From CAVPJW01 sp963705525 (GTDB taxonomy: Bacteria; Acidobacteriota; Vicinamibacteria; Vicinamibacterales; CAVPJW01): DNA of 64,000 nucleotides. Within the stretch, counting starts at the first letter, position 1, and each line of letters starts with the position of its first letter. The stretch spans positions 1,054,001 through 1,118,000 of the forward strand of contig CAVPJW010000002.1 of assembly GCA_963705525.1 (NCBI GenBank). The letters run 5' to 3'. Positions 36,007 through 46,535 of this stretch are shown here, one piece after another. The translations under genes were made by a program, and so were the position numbers. The notes beneath the pieces are model-generated. The model saw only the letters and a program-made list of their open reading frames with translations. It searched no databases and was not told where the DNA came from.

Positions 36007-37050
36007 CTACCTGAGGCTCTCCATGATCTCGTCGAGCGCCGCCTTCGGCGGCCGCGTGCGCTCCAAGGGAAGCGTGGACAGCGGCTCGTCAACGAGATTG
36101 AGCTGTTCGAGAAAGTCGTCGCGGTCGGGCTCGATGTAGATCAAGCCTGTCGCCAGCTCACCCCGCCGCGAGGCCTCGTGCAAGGTCTTGAGCGCCTGAA
36201 TCCTGTCCGTGGGGTCGTAGTCGTGATCGACCTTCTTCAGCAGGATCGTCGAGCCATCGTGGAGCGTCACCGACCGAGCAGTCCCCGGCTCGTAGTCCAC
36301 GCTGATGTCCTCGAAGTACGGCACGAAGCTGATGTCCTCGAGTGGTTCGTCGTGATCCTTCACGTACGAATAGCTCTTGGTCGACCCTTCATGGTCGTTG
36401 AAGGTGACGCACGGCGAAATTACGTCCAGCATCACCGTGCCCCGGTGGCTCAAGGCCGCCTTGAGCAGCGTGAGCAGCTGCTTCTTGTCTCCTGAGAACG
36501 ATCGCGCCACGAAGGTCGCGCCGAGCTCGATGGCCAATGCGCAGGTGTCGATGGGCGGCAGATCGTTGACCACGCCGTTCTTCAGCTTTGAACCGATGTC
36601 GGCGGTCGGCGAAAACTGGCCCTTCGTGAGGCCATAGCAGCCGTTGTCCTCGATGATGTAGATGATCGGTAGATTACGGCGCATCAGGTGGACGAATTGC
36701 CCGATGCCGATGGCGCCTGTATCGCCATCCCCGCTCACCCCGATCGCAATGAGCTTCTTATTGGCGAGCATGGCTCCAGTGCCAACGGATGGCATGCGGC
36801 CGTGCACCGCGTTCAAGCCGTGCGACGTGCCAAGAAAATATGCCGGGCTCTTGCTCGAACAGCCAATGCCAGAGAGCTTGATCACCTGGCGTCCGTCCAC
36901 GCCCATTTCATAGAACGCGTCGACGATCCGCTCGGAGATGGCATTGTGGCCGCAGCCCGCGCAGAGCGTGGTCTTGCTGCCACGGTAGGCCTGGAGTTCG
37001 AGGCCGATTCGATTGACTTTCTTGCCAGGAGGAGGCGCCGTCATTGTCAT
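36007..37050 (-). CDS. 2-oxoacid:ferredoxin oxidoreductase, beta subunit
   Basis: 347 residues. Contains the thiamine pyrophosphate domain: CAGCGHN near the N-terminus, LSGIGCSS, and the TPP/Mg motif GDGDTGAIGIGQ followed by EDNGCYGLTKGQ. No 4Fe-4S ferredoxin module is fused. With the alpha subunit 11 bases upstream it oxidatively decarboxylates a 2-oxoacid to an acyl-CoA and reduces ferredoxin. The adjacent sucCD suggests 2-oxoglutarate as substrate (KorB-like), but pyruvate cannot be excluded. Confidence 0.88.
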   Translation of the reverse strand: MTMTAPPPGKKVNRIGLELQAYRGSKTTLCAGCGHNAISERIVDAFYEMGVDGRQVIKLSGIGCSSKSPAYFLGTSHGLNAVHGRMPSVGTGAMLANKKLIAIGVSGDGDTGAIGIGQFVHLMRRNLPIIYIIEDNGCYGLTKGQFSPTADIGSKLKNGVVNDLPPIDTCALAIELGATFVARSFSGDKKQLLTLLKAALSHRGTVMLDVISPCVTFNDHEGSTKSYSYVKDHDEPLEDISFVPYFEDISVDYEPGTARSVTLHDGSTILLKKVDHDYDPTDRIQALKTLHEASRRGELATGLIYIEPDRDDFLEQLNLVDEPLSTLPLERTRPPKAALDEIMESLR

Positions 37051-37061
37051 GGAGGTAACCC

Positions 37062-38957
37062 TTATTCGCCGCCGGTCATCGACGTACCGCCGAAGCGCTG
37101 GGGGGCCGCCTTCTTGACGATATCGTGGCCCTCCTTCGTGAGAATCTCGTCGGTCACCGTTCGCGCGTCGACTGGAAGCCCGTTGTAGTGAAGGACGCTC
37201 CTGAGCTTTGCCGCCTGTTCAGGTCGATATTCCATCCTCATCAGGCTCGCCAGCTGAGCGTCTCGGTTCTGCTCGACCACATACACGCGGTCGTGCCTGT
37301 CGATGAACTCCGACAACGCCTCCGAAAACGGATACGCACGCAGCCTGAAATACGATGTCCTGAGCTGCGCTTCCTCGCGAAGCTGGTCCTGACTCTCGAC
37401 AATGGCCCAGTGCGTGGTCCCGAACGCGACAATACCCACCTTCGCGTCCGGATCGCCGTGAACTTCCGGGGCCGGCACGTAGCGGCGGGCTGTCTCAAAC
37501 TTCCGTCCAAGCCGGTTCATGTTGTTTTCGTAGTCGTCGGCGCGCTCGCTGTACTGGCCTTTGGCGTTATGGCCGGAGCCTCGACAGAAGTACGCCGGCA
37601 TCGAGTCGCCTGGAATCGTGCGATAGGCAATGCCGTCGCCGTCCACGTCCGTGTAGCGACCCCACTGTCCGATCCGCTTCAATGTCTCCTCAGTAAGGAG
37701 CTTGCCTCGATCGATTGGCTTTTCCGGATACGGAAACGTCTCCGACATCCAGTTGTTCATGCCCAGGTCCAGATCGCTCATCACGAACACCGGCGTCTGC
37801 AGCCGCTCGGCCAGGTCGAACGCCTCCATGCTCATCGTGTAGCACTCGGCGACTGAGCACGGAAAAAGCATGATGTGCTTGGTATCTCCGTGCGACAGAA
37901 ACGCGGTCGTCAGAAGGTCGCCCTGCGCGGTGCGCGTCGGCAGACCGGTCGAGGGCCCGACGCGCTGCACGTCGAAAATGACGGCCGGAACCTCGGCGTA
38001 GTACCCGAGGCCGGCGAACTCTGACATCAGGGAAATGCCCGGACCCGACGTCGAGGTCATCGAACGCGCACCGGCCCAACCGGCGCCAATCGCCATCCCG
38101 AGGGCGGCGATCTCGTCCTCAGCCTGGACGATGGCAAACGTCGCCTTCCCCGTCTCCTTGTCCACACGATGCTTCCGCATGTAGGCAATCAGCGTTTCGC
38201 ACAGCGACGAAGATGGAGTGATGGGATACCAGGTGACCACGGTCACCCCGGCCATCATGCATCCGATGGCACACGCGGCGTTGCCCTCGATGAGGATCAT
38301 GCCGCTCGTCTCGTTCATCGGCTCGATGTGATACGGGTCCTGCTTGGCCAGGTTCGCCTCGGTGTACTGATAACCGACCGACAGAGCACCCTGATTGAGC
38401 GCGACGGCCTTCGCCTTTTTCCCGAGCTGCTTCTGCAGCGCGTGCTCCATCTGTCGGAGGTCGATGTCGAGCAGCTTTGCGAGCACGCCGTCGTAAATCA
38501 TGTTCCGGACCAGCCGTCGCAGCTTGGCATCGGGACAAACGCCCGCCACGAGCTTGTCGAAGGGCACCGGATAGAACACCAGATCGCTGCGAAGGGCGTT
38601 CAGCTTCAGTGGTTCGTCATAGACTACGGCAGCACCGGGTTCGAGGGTGAGGACGTCCTCTCGCGCAGTCTCCGGGTTCATCGCGACGAGAAAATCAATT
38701 TCCTTCCGCCGCGCGATGTAGCCCCGCTTGCTTGCGCGAATCGTGTACCACGTCGGCAGGCCCGCAATGTTCGACGGGAACAGGTTCTTCCCCGAAACGG
38801 GCACACCCATCTGAAAGATGGCGCGAAGGAGCACCATGTTGGCCGTCTGGCTCCCTGAGCCGTTGACGGTGGCGACCTGAATGCTGAAATCGTTGACGAC
38901 CCGACCCCCGGCCTGCTCGGCCTGGGTTTCCTGAACTGCCAGTTCCGTCGGAGACAT
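37062..38957 (-). CDS. 2-oxoacid:ferredoxin oxidoreductase, fused gamma-alpha subunit
   Basis: 631 residues. Residues about 20-200 form the gamma (acceptor) domain with GVPVSGKNLFPSNIAG. The rest is the alpha pyrimidine-binding domain with YPITPSSS, AEDEIAALGMAIGA and TSTSGPGISLMSE. KorA-type fused subunits show this order. The start ATG is preceded by AAGGAAGG. A TATAAT promoter lies 93-98 bases upstream. Forms one operon with the beta subunit. Confidence 0.9.
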   Translation of the reverse strand: MSPTELAVQETQAEQAGGRVVNDFSIQVATVNGSGSQTANMVLLRAIFQMGVPVSGKNLFPSNIAGLPTWYTIRASKRGYIARRKEIDFLVAMNPETAREDVLTLEPGAAVVYDEPLKLNALRSDLVFYPVPFDKLVAGVCPDAKLRRLVRNMIYDGVLAKLLDIDLRQMEHALQKQLGKKAKAVALNQGALSVGYQYTEANLAKQDPYHIEPMNETSGMILIEGNAACAIGCMMAGVTVVTWYPITPSSSLCETLIAYMRKHRVDKETGKATFAIVQAEDEIAALGMAIGAGWAGARSMTSTSGPGISLMSEFAGLGYYAEVPAVIFDVQRVGPSTGLPTRTAQGDLLTTAFLSHGDTKHIMLFPCSVAECYTMSMEAFDLAERLQTPVFVMSDLDLGMNNWMSETFPYPEKPIDRGKLLTEETLKRIGQWGRYTDVDGDGIAYRTIPGDSMPAYFCRGSGHNAKGQYSERADDYENNMNRLGRKFETARRYVPAPEVHGDPDAKVGIVAFGTTHWAIVESQDQLREEAQLRTSYFRLRAYPFSEALSEFIDRHDRVYVVEQNRDAQLASLMRMEYRPEQAAKLRSVLHYNGLPVDARTVTDEILTKEGHDIVKKAAPQRFGGTSMTGGE

Positions 38958-39049
38958 ATCCTTCCTTGCGTCTATGAGATCTGGGGAGAAGGGTGATAGC
39001 GGCCAGGCTCCGCCGGCAGGCGAAGCGCCCCTGAGCTCGCGATGCGAAG

Positions 39050-39077
39050 ATTATATCGCGCTCTTGCCGTCCGGCAA
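39050..39077 (-). promoter_or_regulatory. Promoter of the 2-oxoacid oxidoreductase operon
   Basis: Minus strand: TTGCCG (39072-39077), 16 bases, TATAAT (39050-39055). Predicted leader about 85 bases, ending in an AAGGAAGG ribosome binding site. The -35 falls inside a small CTTGCCG/CGGCAAG inverted repeat (39063-39078), which could be an operator. Confidence 0.55.
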
Positions 39078-39098
39078 GTGTGGAGAGCCGCAGATTCG

Positions 39099-39119
39099 CT
39101 GATTTTGCTCGAAAATCAG
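39099..39119 (-). terminator. Hairpin after sucD
   Basis: CTGATTTT and AAAATCAG form a perfect 8-bp stem with a 5-base loop, 4 bases past the sucD stop. No long T-run follows, so it is a candidate terminator or mRNA-end stabiliser for sucCD. Confidence 0.45.
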
Positions 39120-39123
39120 GACC

Positions 39124-39990
39124 TCAGAGCAGGGACTTCAGGGTGACGCCCATCTCGGCCGGACTCGTGATCACCTTCACACCGGCCGCCCGAAGCGCGG
39201 CCATTTTCTCCGCAGCGGTGCCCTTGCCACCGGCAATGATCGCCCCTGCATGACCCATCCGTCGTCCGGGCGGCGCTGTCTGGCCCGCGATGAAGCCCAC
39301 GATCGGCTTCTTGAAATCCCGCTTGATGAAATCGGCAGCTTCTTCTTCGGCAGTCCCCCCGATTTCGCCGATCATCACCACCGCATCCGTATCGGGGTCG
39401 TCGTCGAAGAGGCGCAACGCATCCACGAAGGACGTGCCGATCAACGGATCTCCCCCGATGCCGATGCACGTCGATTGACCGAGACCCAGACGAGTGAGCT
39501 GATGAATGGCCTCATAGGTCAGGGTGCCGCTCTTTGAGACGATGCCGACGCGTCCTTCGCGGCAGATGTGCCCGGGAATGATTCCCGCCTTCGCCTGTCC
39601 GGGCGAGATGACGCCGGGACAGTTGGGCCCGATGAGGCGACTCGGGCATCCTTTGAGAAACGTCAGGACGCGCATCATGTCGAGCGTCGGTATCCCTTCC
39701 GTGATGCAGACCACCAGCGGCAGGCCGGCTTCGGCGGCTTCCATGATGGCGTCGGCAGCGAAGGCCGGCGGCACGAAGATGACCGACGCGTTGGCCTTGG
39801 TTTCTCGAATCGCTTCGACGACGGTGTCGAAGATCGGCCAGCCTTCGTGGACGCTCCCGCCCTTGCCGGGCGTCACGCCTCCGACGACCGTTGTGCCATA
39901 CGAGGCCGCCTGGCGGGCATGAAATGTCCCCTCGCGGCCGGTCAGGCCCTGGACCAGTAAGCGGGTCGACTTGTTCAACAGAACGGACAT
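39124..39990 (-). CDS. sucD: Succinyl-CoA synthetase alpha subunit
   Basis: 288 residues. Rossmann CoA-binding domain (LVQGLTGREGTFHA), GIGGDPLIGTSF, and the phosphohistidine H247 in MGHAGAIIAGGKG. With SucC it converts succinyl-CoA to succinate and makes ATP or GTP. Start ATG 39988-39990 has no Shine-Dalgarno; it is preceded by a repetitive AAGAAC-type spacer. Confidence 0.96.
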   Translation of the reverse strand: MSVLLNKSTRLLVQGLTGREGTFHARQAASYGTTVVGGVTPGKGGSVHEGWPIFDTVVEAIRETKANASVIFVPPAFAADAIMEAAEAGLPLVVCITEGIPTLDMMRVLTFLKGCPSRLIGPNCPGVISPGQAKAGIIPGHICREGRVGIVSKSGTLTYEAIHQLTRLGLGQSTCIGIGGDPLIGTSFVDALRLFDDDPDTDAVVMIGEIGGTAEEEAADFIKRDFKKPIVGFIAGQTAPPGRRMGHAGAIIAGGKGTAAEKMAALRAAGVKVITSPAEMGVTLKSLL

Positions 39991-39996
39991 CAGATA

Positions 39997-40056
39997 GTTC
40001 TTGGTTCTTCGGGATTCCTTGTTCTTCGGTGTTGGTTCTTTGTTCCTGGTTCTTGG
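39997..40056. repeat. Low-complexity GTTCTT-type spacer between sucC and sucD
   Basis: The intergenic stretch is made of imperfect 5-9 base units built on GTTCTT/GTTCCT (AAGAAC on the coding strand), unlike the GC-rich surroundings. It replaces a normal ribosome binding region for sucD. Confidence 0.6.
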
Positions 40057-41223
40057 CTAACTCTTGGTCCTGCTCACTTCCACGACACGGCGCGCGGCTT
40101 CATCCATGGAGTCCGCTGTGGCAAAGTTCAGCCCGCTTTCCCGCAGCAGCCGCTTGCCTTCTTCGACGTTGGTGCCTTCCATGCGAATCACAATCGGCAC
40201 GGGCACCCCGAGCTCCTGGACGGCCGCGATGACACCCTGGGCGAGCACGTCGCACCGCAGAATGCCGCCAAAGATGTTGATCAGGACGGCCCGGACGTGG
40301 CGATCTGACATCAGGATCTTGAAGGCGTTCCGAATCTGTTCCGCGTTGGCGCCCCCGCCTACGTCCAGAAAGTTGGCCGGCTCGCCGCCTGCCAGCTTGA
40401 TGATGTCCATCGTGGCCATTGCGAGGCCGGCGCCGTTGACCATGCAGCCGATATCGCCGTCCAGGCGAATGTAGTTCAGCGAAAACTTCGACGCTTCGAT
40501 CTCGAGCGCATCTTCCTCGCCCAGATCGCGCAGCTCCCGGATCTCTGCGTGACGGTACAGCGCGTTGTCGTCGAAGGTCATCTTGGCGTCGAGCGCCAGA
40601 AGATCTCCAGCACCGGTGACCACGAGCGGGTTTATTTCGATAAGGGATGCATCTGTGGCACGAAAGGCGTCGAAGATGCCGTTGAGGAGCCGCGTCAGCT
40701 TGACGACCTGGCCCGCCTCGAGGCCAATGCCAAATCCGAGTTTCCGCGCCTGAAACGGGATCAGCCCCGTGCCTGGATTGATGAATTCTTTGAAGATTCG
40801 CTCAGGTGTCCTCACTGCCACGTCCTCGATGTCCATACCGCCATCGGCGCTCGCCATAGCCACCGGGCTGGCCGACGCGCGATCGAGCACGAGCCCCAGA
40901 TAGAGCTCGCGCGCCATCTGCAACCCTTCCTCGACGAGTACGCGGGACACGACACGTCCCTCGGGACCTGTCTGGTGCGTCACGAGCGTCATCCCGATCA
41001 TTTCTCTTGCCAGACGCTCGGCCTCTTCGGGGGAGCGAGCCAACTTGACTCCGCCTCCCTTACCCCGGCCTCCCGCGTGAATCTGTGCCTTGACGACGAC
41101 AGTGCCACCGAGGCGTCGGGCGATCTCGCCCGCCTCGACCGGAGCGAACGCGACTTCGCCCCTCGGCACGGGGACGCCAAATCGCGAGAGGATGCCCTTG
41201 GCTTGATATTCGTGGATTTTCAT
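40057..41223 (-). CDS. sucC: Succinyl-CoA synthetase beta subunit (ADP-forming type)
   Basis: 388 residues, ATP-grasp protein. MKIHEYQAKGILSRFGVPVPRG is the family start; GGRGKGGGVKLA and EINPLVV are ATP-grasp motifs; DGDIGCMVNGAGLAMATMD and NIFGGILRCD are in the C-terminal flavodoxin-like domain. First gene of the sucCD unit, divergent from sdhCAB across 170 bases. Confidence 0.96.
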   Translation of the reverse strand: MKIHEYQAKGILSRFGVPVPRGEVAFAPVEAGEIARRLGGTVVVKAQIHAGGRGKGGGVKLARSPEEAERLAREMIGMTLVTHQTGPEGRVVSRVLVEEGLQMARELYLGLVLDRASASPVAMASADGGMDIEDVAVRTPERIFKEFINPGTGLIPFQARKLGFGIGLEAGQVVKLTRLLNGIFDAFRATDASLIEINPLVVTGAGDLLALDAKMTFDDNALYRHAEIRELRDLGEEDALEIEASKFSLNYIRLDGDIGCMVNGAGLAMATMDIIKLAGGEPANFLDVGGGANAEQIRNAFKILMSDRHVRAVLINIFGGILRCDVLAQGVIAAVQELGVPVPIVIRMEGTNVEEGKRLLRESGLNFATADSMDEAARRVVEVSRTKS

Positions 41224-41393
41224 GGACCGATTGAGGCTCGACGGAACGAACGTGCGGCGTCATCGTACGCGGCACGTGTTTCGTCCGTCAAGCACGCTTG
41301 CGCGCGTTCGCGTCCGAACGTTAGACTGTGGCTGTTGCGTCCCCTCGTACCCGCCATGACTTCCGGTCGCCCGCGCTTGTTCCGGAGTCTACG
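41224..41393. promoter_or_regulatory. Divergent control region sucC / sdhC
   Basis: 170 bases between the two divergently read TCA-cycle units. TAGACT follows a GC-rich imperfect palindrome (CGCGTTCGCGTCCGAACG) about 70 bases before sdhC and could be its -10; a TACGAT on the minus strand could serve sucC. Both matches are weak. Confidence 0.3.
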
Positions 41394-42065
41394 ATGACGC
41401 CCCGATTCAAAGGTACTCGCCACCTCGATCGGCACAAAGCTGGTCCTCGGCGTTACCGGACTGCTGCTGTTCCTTTATCTCGTGCTTCATCTGGTGGGGA
41501 ACTCGCTCATCTTCTTAGGTCCCGCCCTCTTCAACGAATACTCGCACAAACTCATAAGCAATCCCCTCGTCGTCCCGATAGAAATCGGTCTGCTCCTGGT
41601 GTTCGCCCTCCACGTTTACAAGGCGGTCGCCATGTGGATGAGCAACCGCCAGGCGCGCCCCGTGAAATACGCGCGGAATGAATGGGCCGGCGCGCCGAGT
41701 CGCAAGAGCCTGGCGTCCGCCAGCATGATTGTCACCGGTTCACTGCTCTTCCTTTTCGTCATGGTGCACGTCAAGACTTTCAAGTACGGACCCTATTACC
41801 AGGCGTCGGGGCAGGACGTGCGAGACCTGTATCGGCTCGAGGTCGAGAACTTCAGACATCCAGTCGTGGTGGGCGCCTACATGGCCTGCATGGTGCTCGT
41901 CGGCTTTCACCTCTGGCACGGGTTCGCGAGCGCATTCCAGTCCCTTGGCGTTGACCATCCACGTTACACGCCGACCATCAGGTTCCTCGGCAAGGTCTTC
42001 GCCATCGTCATCGCCGGTGGCTTCCTGATCATTCCGCTGTGGGTCTTCCTGCGGGGGGCCGGCCT

Positions 42066-42069
<4 letters not shown>
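41394..42069 (+). CDS. sdhC: Succinate dehydrogenase cytochrome b subunit, apparent one-base frameshift near start
   Basis: The downstream frame reads VLHLVGNSLIFLGPALFN and onward to the stop at 42069, with five membrane helices and histidines typical of the single-polypeptide type B cytochrome b (no SdhD). Upstream in the same frame TSIGTKLVLGVTGLLLFLY is clearly coding but has no start codon before a TGA. Removing one A from AAA at about 41408-41411 links it to ATG 41394, giving MTPRFKVLATSIGTKL. Without that, only an internal GTG at 41482 remains, which would cut the first helix. Start of the sdhCAB operon; its stop overlaps the sdhA GTG. Confidence 0.8.
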
Positions 42070-43979
<1,910 letters not shown>

Positions 43980-43994
43980 AGGTTTCAGACGCCT

Positions 43995-44750
43995 ATGGCC
44001 TCCCTGACACTCACCTTGAAGGTCTGGCGGCAAGCGGGCCCCGGCGAGGCCGGCCGCCTGGTGGACTACGCCGCCCGGAACATCTCGACGGACATGTCGT
44101 TCCTCGAACTGCTCGACGTGGTCAACGAGGGCCTGATCAGCAAGGGCGAGGATGCGATCGCCTTCGAATCGGACTGCCGCGAGGGCATCTGCGGCGCATG
44201 CGGTCTCGTCGTCAACGGGGTTCCTCATGGACCGGACCGTGGAACCACCGTCTGCCAGCTGCACATGCGGAAGTTCCGCGACGGCGACACGATCACCGTC
44301 GAGCCGTGGCGCGCGCGCGCCTTTCCAGTCGTGAAGGACCTGGTCGTGGATCGGAGCGCCTTCGATCGAATCATCACCGCGGGCGGCTTCGTCTCGGCCA
44401 ATGTCGGCGGTGCGCCCGACGGAAATGCAATCCTGATTCCCAAAGACATCGCCGAATCGGCCATGGACTCGGCGGCCTGCATAGGCTGCGGCGCCTGCGT
44501 CGCGGCCTGCAAGAACTCCGCCGCGCACCTGTTCACGAGCGCGAAAATCTCTCACCTCACGCTCCTGCCTCAGGGACAGGCCGAGCGGGATCAGCGAGTC
44601 ATTCGCATGGTCGAGCAGATGGATCGCGAAGGCTTTGGGAGCTGCTCGAATGAAGGGGAATGCGAAGCCGTGTGCCCGAAGGAGATTCCAATCTCGAATA
44701 TCGCCCGGATGACACGAGAGTTCGTCCGAGCTTCGCTGCTGTCCCGTTGA
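43995..44750 (+). CDS. sdhB: Succinate dehydrogenase iron-sulfur subunit
   Basis: 251 residues. 2Fe-2S box CREGICGACG, then CIGCGACVAACKN and CSNEGECEAVCPKEIPI for the 4Fe-4S and 3Fe-4S clusters. Wires electrons from SdhA to the diheme SdhC. Converges with mdh 30 bases downstream. Confidence 0.95.
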   Translation: MASLTLTLKVWRQAGPGEAGRLVDYAARNISTDMSFLELLDVVNEGLISKGEDAIAFESDCREGICGACGLVVNGVPHGPDRGTTVCQLHMRKFRDGDTITVEPWRARAFPVVKDLVVDRSAFDRIITAGGFVSANVGGAPDGNAILIPKDIAESAMDSAACIGCGACVAACKNSAAHLFTSAKISHLTLLPQGQAERDQRVIRMVEQMDREGFGSCSNEGECEAVCPKEIPISNIARMTREFVRASLLSR

Positions 44751-44780
44751 TAGTACTTTTGCCTGGCCACGGCCGGGCCG

Positions 44781-45707
44781 TCACACCTTGATGACGTCCA
44801 CGAGCTCCTTGACAGCGGCGGCGGAGCGCTTGAGAGCCGCGTCCTCTTCCGGCGTCAGCTTGATCTGAACGATTTGTTCCATTCCGTGGGCGCCGAGCTT
44901 CACCGGCACGCCGACGAACAGATCGCGGATGCCATACTCGCCCTGAAGAAAGACGGAGCATGGCAGGATCTTCTTTTTGTCCTTCAGGATCGCCTCGACC
45001 ATCTCCACGACCGCTGATCCGGGCGCGTAGTAGGCGCTCCCCGTTCCGAGCAGCTTGACGATCTCTGCGCCGCCATTGGCCGTTCTGGTGACGATCTGGT
45101 CGATCGTCGTCTGGTCGAGGAGTTCGGTAATCGGAATTCCGGCGACGGTCGAGTACCGGGGCAGCGGGACCATCGTGTCACCGTGCCCCCCAAGGACGAA
45201 CGCGTGGGTATTCTCGACCGAGACGTTGAGCGCGGCCGCGATGAACGTGCGCATGCGGGCGGAGTCCAGGACGCCAGCCATTCCAATGACACGCTCCCGA
45301 GGGAAGCCGCTCACGCGGTAGACAACCTGGCACATCGCGTCGAGCGGATTCGTCACGGGGACGATGATCGTTTTGGGCGAATGCCTCACGACCTGTTCCG
45401 TGACGCTCTTGATGATTTCGTAATTCTTGTTCAGCAGGTCGTCGCGACTCATGCCCGGTTTGCGCGCTAGACCCGCCGTGATTACCACCACATCGGAGCC
45501 CGCCGTGTCAGCGTAGTCGTTGGTACCCATCACACGGGAATCGGAGCCTTCGATCGGGCACGCTTCGAACATGTCGAGGCCCTTGCCCTGCGGCACGCCC
45601 TCGAGGATGTCGATCAGGACGACGTCGGCCAGTTCCTTGTCGGCGATGCTGCGTGCCGCTGTCGCGCCGACGTTGCCCGAACCTACCACCGTGACTTTAC
45701 GATTCAT
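44781..45707 (-). CDS. mdh: Malate dehydrogenase (LDH-like)
   Basis: 308 residues from ATG 45705-45707 (MNRKVTVVGSGNVGATAA), preceded by AGGAG at 8 bases. NAD-binding Rossmann fold, AGLARKPGMSRDDLL with the substrate arginines, VTNPLDAM, and the catalytic histidine in GGHGDTMVPL. Makes oxaloacetate from malate with NAD+. Confidence 0.96.
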   Translation of the reverse strand: MNRKVTVVGSGNVGATAARSIADKELADVVLIDILEGVPQGKGLDMFEACPIEGSDSRVMGTNDYADTAGSDVVVITAGLARKPGMSRDDLLNKNYEIIKSVTEQVVRHSPKTIIVPVTNPLDAMCQVVYRVSGFPRERVIGMAGVLDSARMRTFIAAALNVSVENTHAFVLGGHGDTMVPLPRYSTVAGIPITELLDQTTIDQIVTRTANGGAEIVKLLGTGSAYYAPGSAVVEMVEAILKDKKKILPCSVFLQGEYGIRDLFVGVPVKLGAHGMEQIVQIKLTPEEDAALKRSAAAVKELVDVIKV

Positions 45708-46025
45708 GCGTGACACTCCTGAAGTCCGCACGCGTTCAACACCGCGCGCGATTCGTGCACCGATCGATTAGGTCAGCTCCCCATGAACCAGATCAAGATC
45801 TTCACAGGAACTGTGGAAAACCCTGTGGAAAAGATCGGCTGTACACCGTCGAGCGGCCCGACGTTTGGAACGATTTAGCAGTTTGCACTACCGTGAGGCG
45901 ACGAATCTTCATCGGTCGAGGATCGTCCGGAAGAACGAGAGATTATACTGTAAGCAATCTCCTCGTCGTCATCGAGCGCGTGCACGGTGCGATGCGAGGA
46001 AGAACGAGCGTCAGGAGTGGTGCAG
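45708..46025. other. Intergenic region mdh / cytochrome c (318 bases)
   Basis: Divergent spacer. Contains two tandem TGTGGAAAA sequences (45812-45820 and 45824-45832) and a TATACT -10-like box at 45944-45949 pointing toward the cytochrome gene. A 31-codon reading frame from 45783 lacks a ribosome binding site and is not called. Confidence 0.5.
45812..45832 (-). repeat. Two tandem DnaA-box-like 9-mers
   Basis: TGTGGAAAA occurs twice, 12 bases apart. On the minus strand each is TTTTCCACA, one mismatch from the DnaA box TTATCCACA. No AT-rich unwinding element or dnaA gene is seen here. Confidence 0.4.
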
Positions 46026-46502
46026 ATGGGCGGTGCAAATCGCATGCTCGTAGTTTCAAGCTTCGCGTGGCTGGTCGCTGTCGTGTTGTCTGTCGGCTTG
46101 CGTGCGAACCAGAGCCAACCGACGGCCTCGCAGGCGAATCCGGATCAGCAGAAACTTGTCAATCCGGTTCAGGCAACGGCCGAATCGATCGCCGCCGGGC
46201 AAAAACTGTACGTCGAACATTGCTCTGAGTGTCATGGCGACGAAGGAAAAGGCGACGGCATGATGGGTGAAGACCTCGACACCCCGCCCGCCGACCTGAC
46301 CGATGCCGAGTGGAAGCATGGCGAGACCGATGGCGAGCTCTTCGTCGTCATTCGCGACGGAACCAAGGACGGGATGAAGAAGTTCGGCAAGAAACTGACC
46401 GCCACGGACATGTGGAACCTCGTGAACTACCTGCGAAGCATCGGACCAAAACGCGCGGCGGCCTTGAACCGGCCGCAGTCTTCAGCGCAACGTGTCTCCT
46501 GA
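46026..46502 (+). CDS. Small monoheme c-type cytochrome
   Basis: 158 residues from ATG 46026, with AGGAG 8 bases upstream; a second ATG at 46044 is an alternative. Hydrophobic signal or anchor (LVVSSFAWLVAVVLSVGL), then a mature domain with one heme site CSECHG and a methionine-rich GKGDGMMGEDL segment. It ends with a helix (TDMWNLVNYLRSIGP). Periplasmic electron carrier, possibly the acceptor for the bc-type complex (inference). Confidence 0.88.
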   Translation: MGGANRMLVVSSFAWLVAVVLSVGLRANQSQPTASQANPDQQKLVNPVQATAESIAAGQKLYVEHCSECHGDEGKGDGMMGEDLDTPPADLTDAEWKHGETDGELFVVIRDGTKDGMKKFGKKLTATDMWNLVNYLRSIGPKRAAALNRPQSSAQRVS

Positions 46503-46535
46503 CGCCGCATCCAGCATTTTCGAGCGGCATCGCAG

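Noticed and set aside
37125..38858. Long open frames on the opposite strand of the 2-oxoacid oxidoreductase genes
   Set aside because: They shadow well-supported genes and their translations lack recognisable domains; long antisense frames are expected in GC-rich DNA.
45783..45878. 31-codon frame starting MNQIKIFTGTVENPVEK between mdh and the cytochrome c gene
   Set aside because: No ribosome binding site, very short, and its internal sequence is explained by the tandem TGTGGAAAA repeats.
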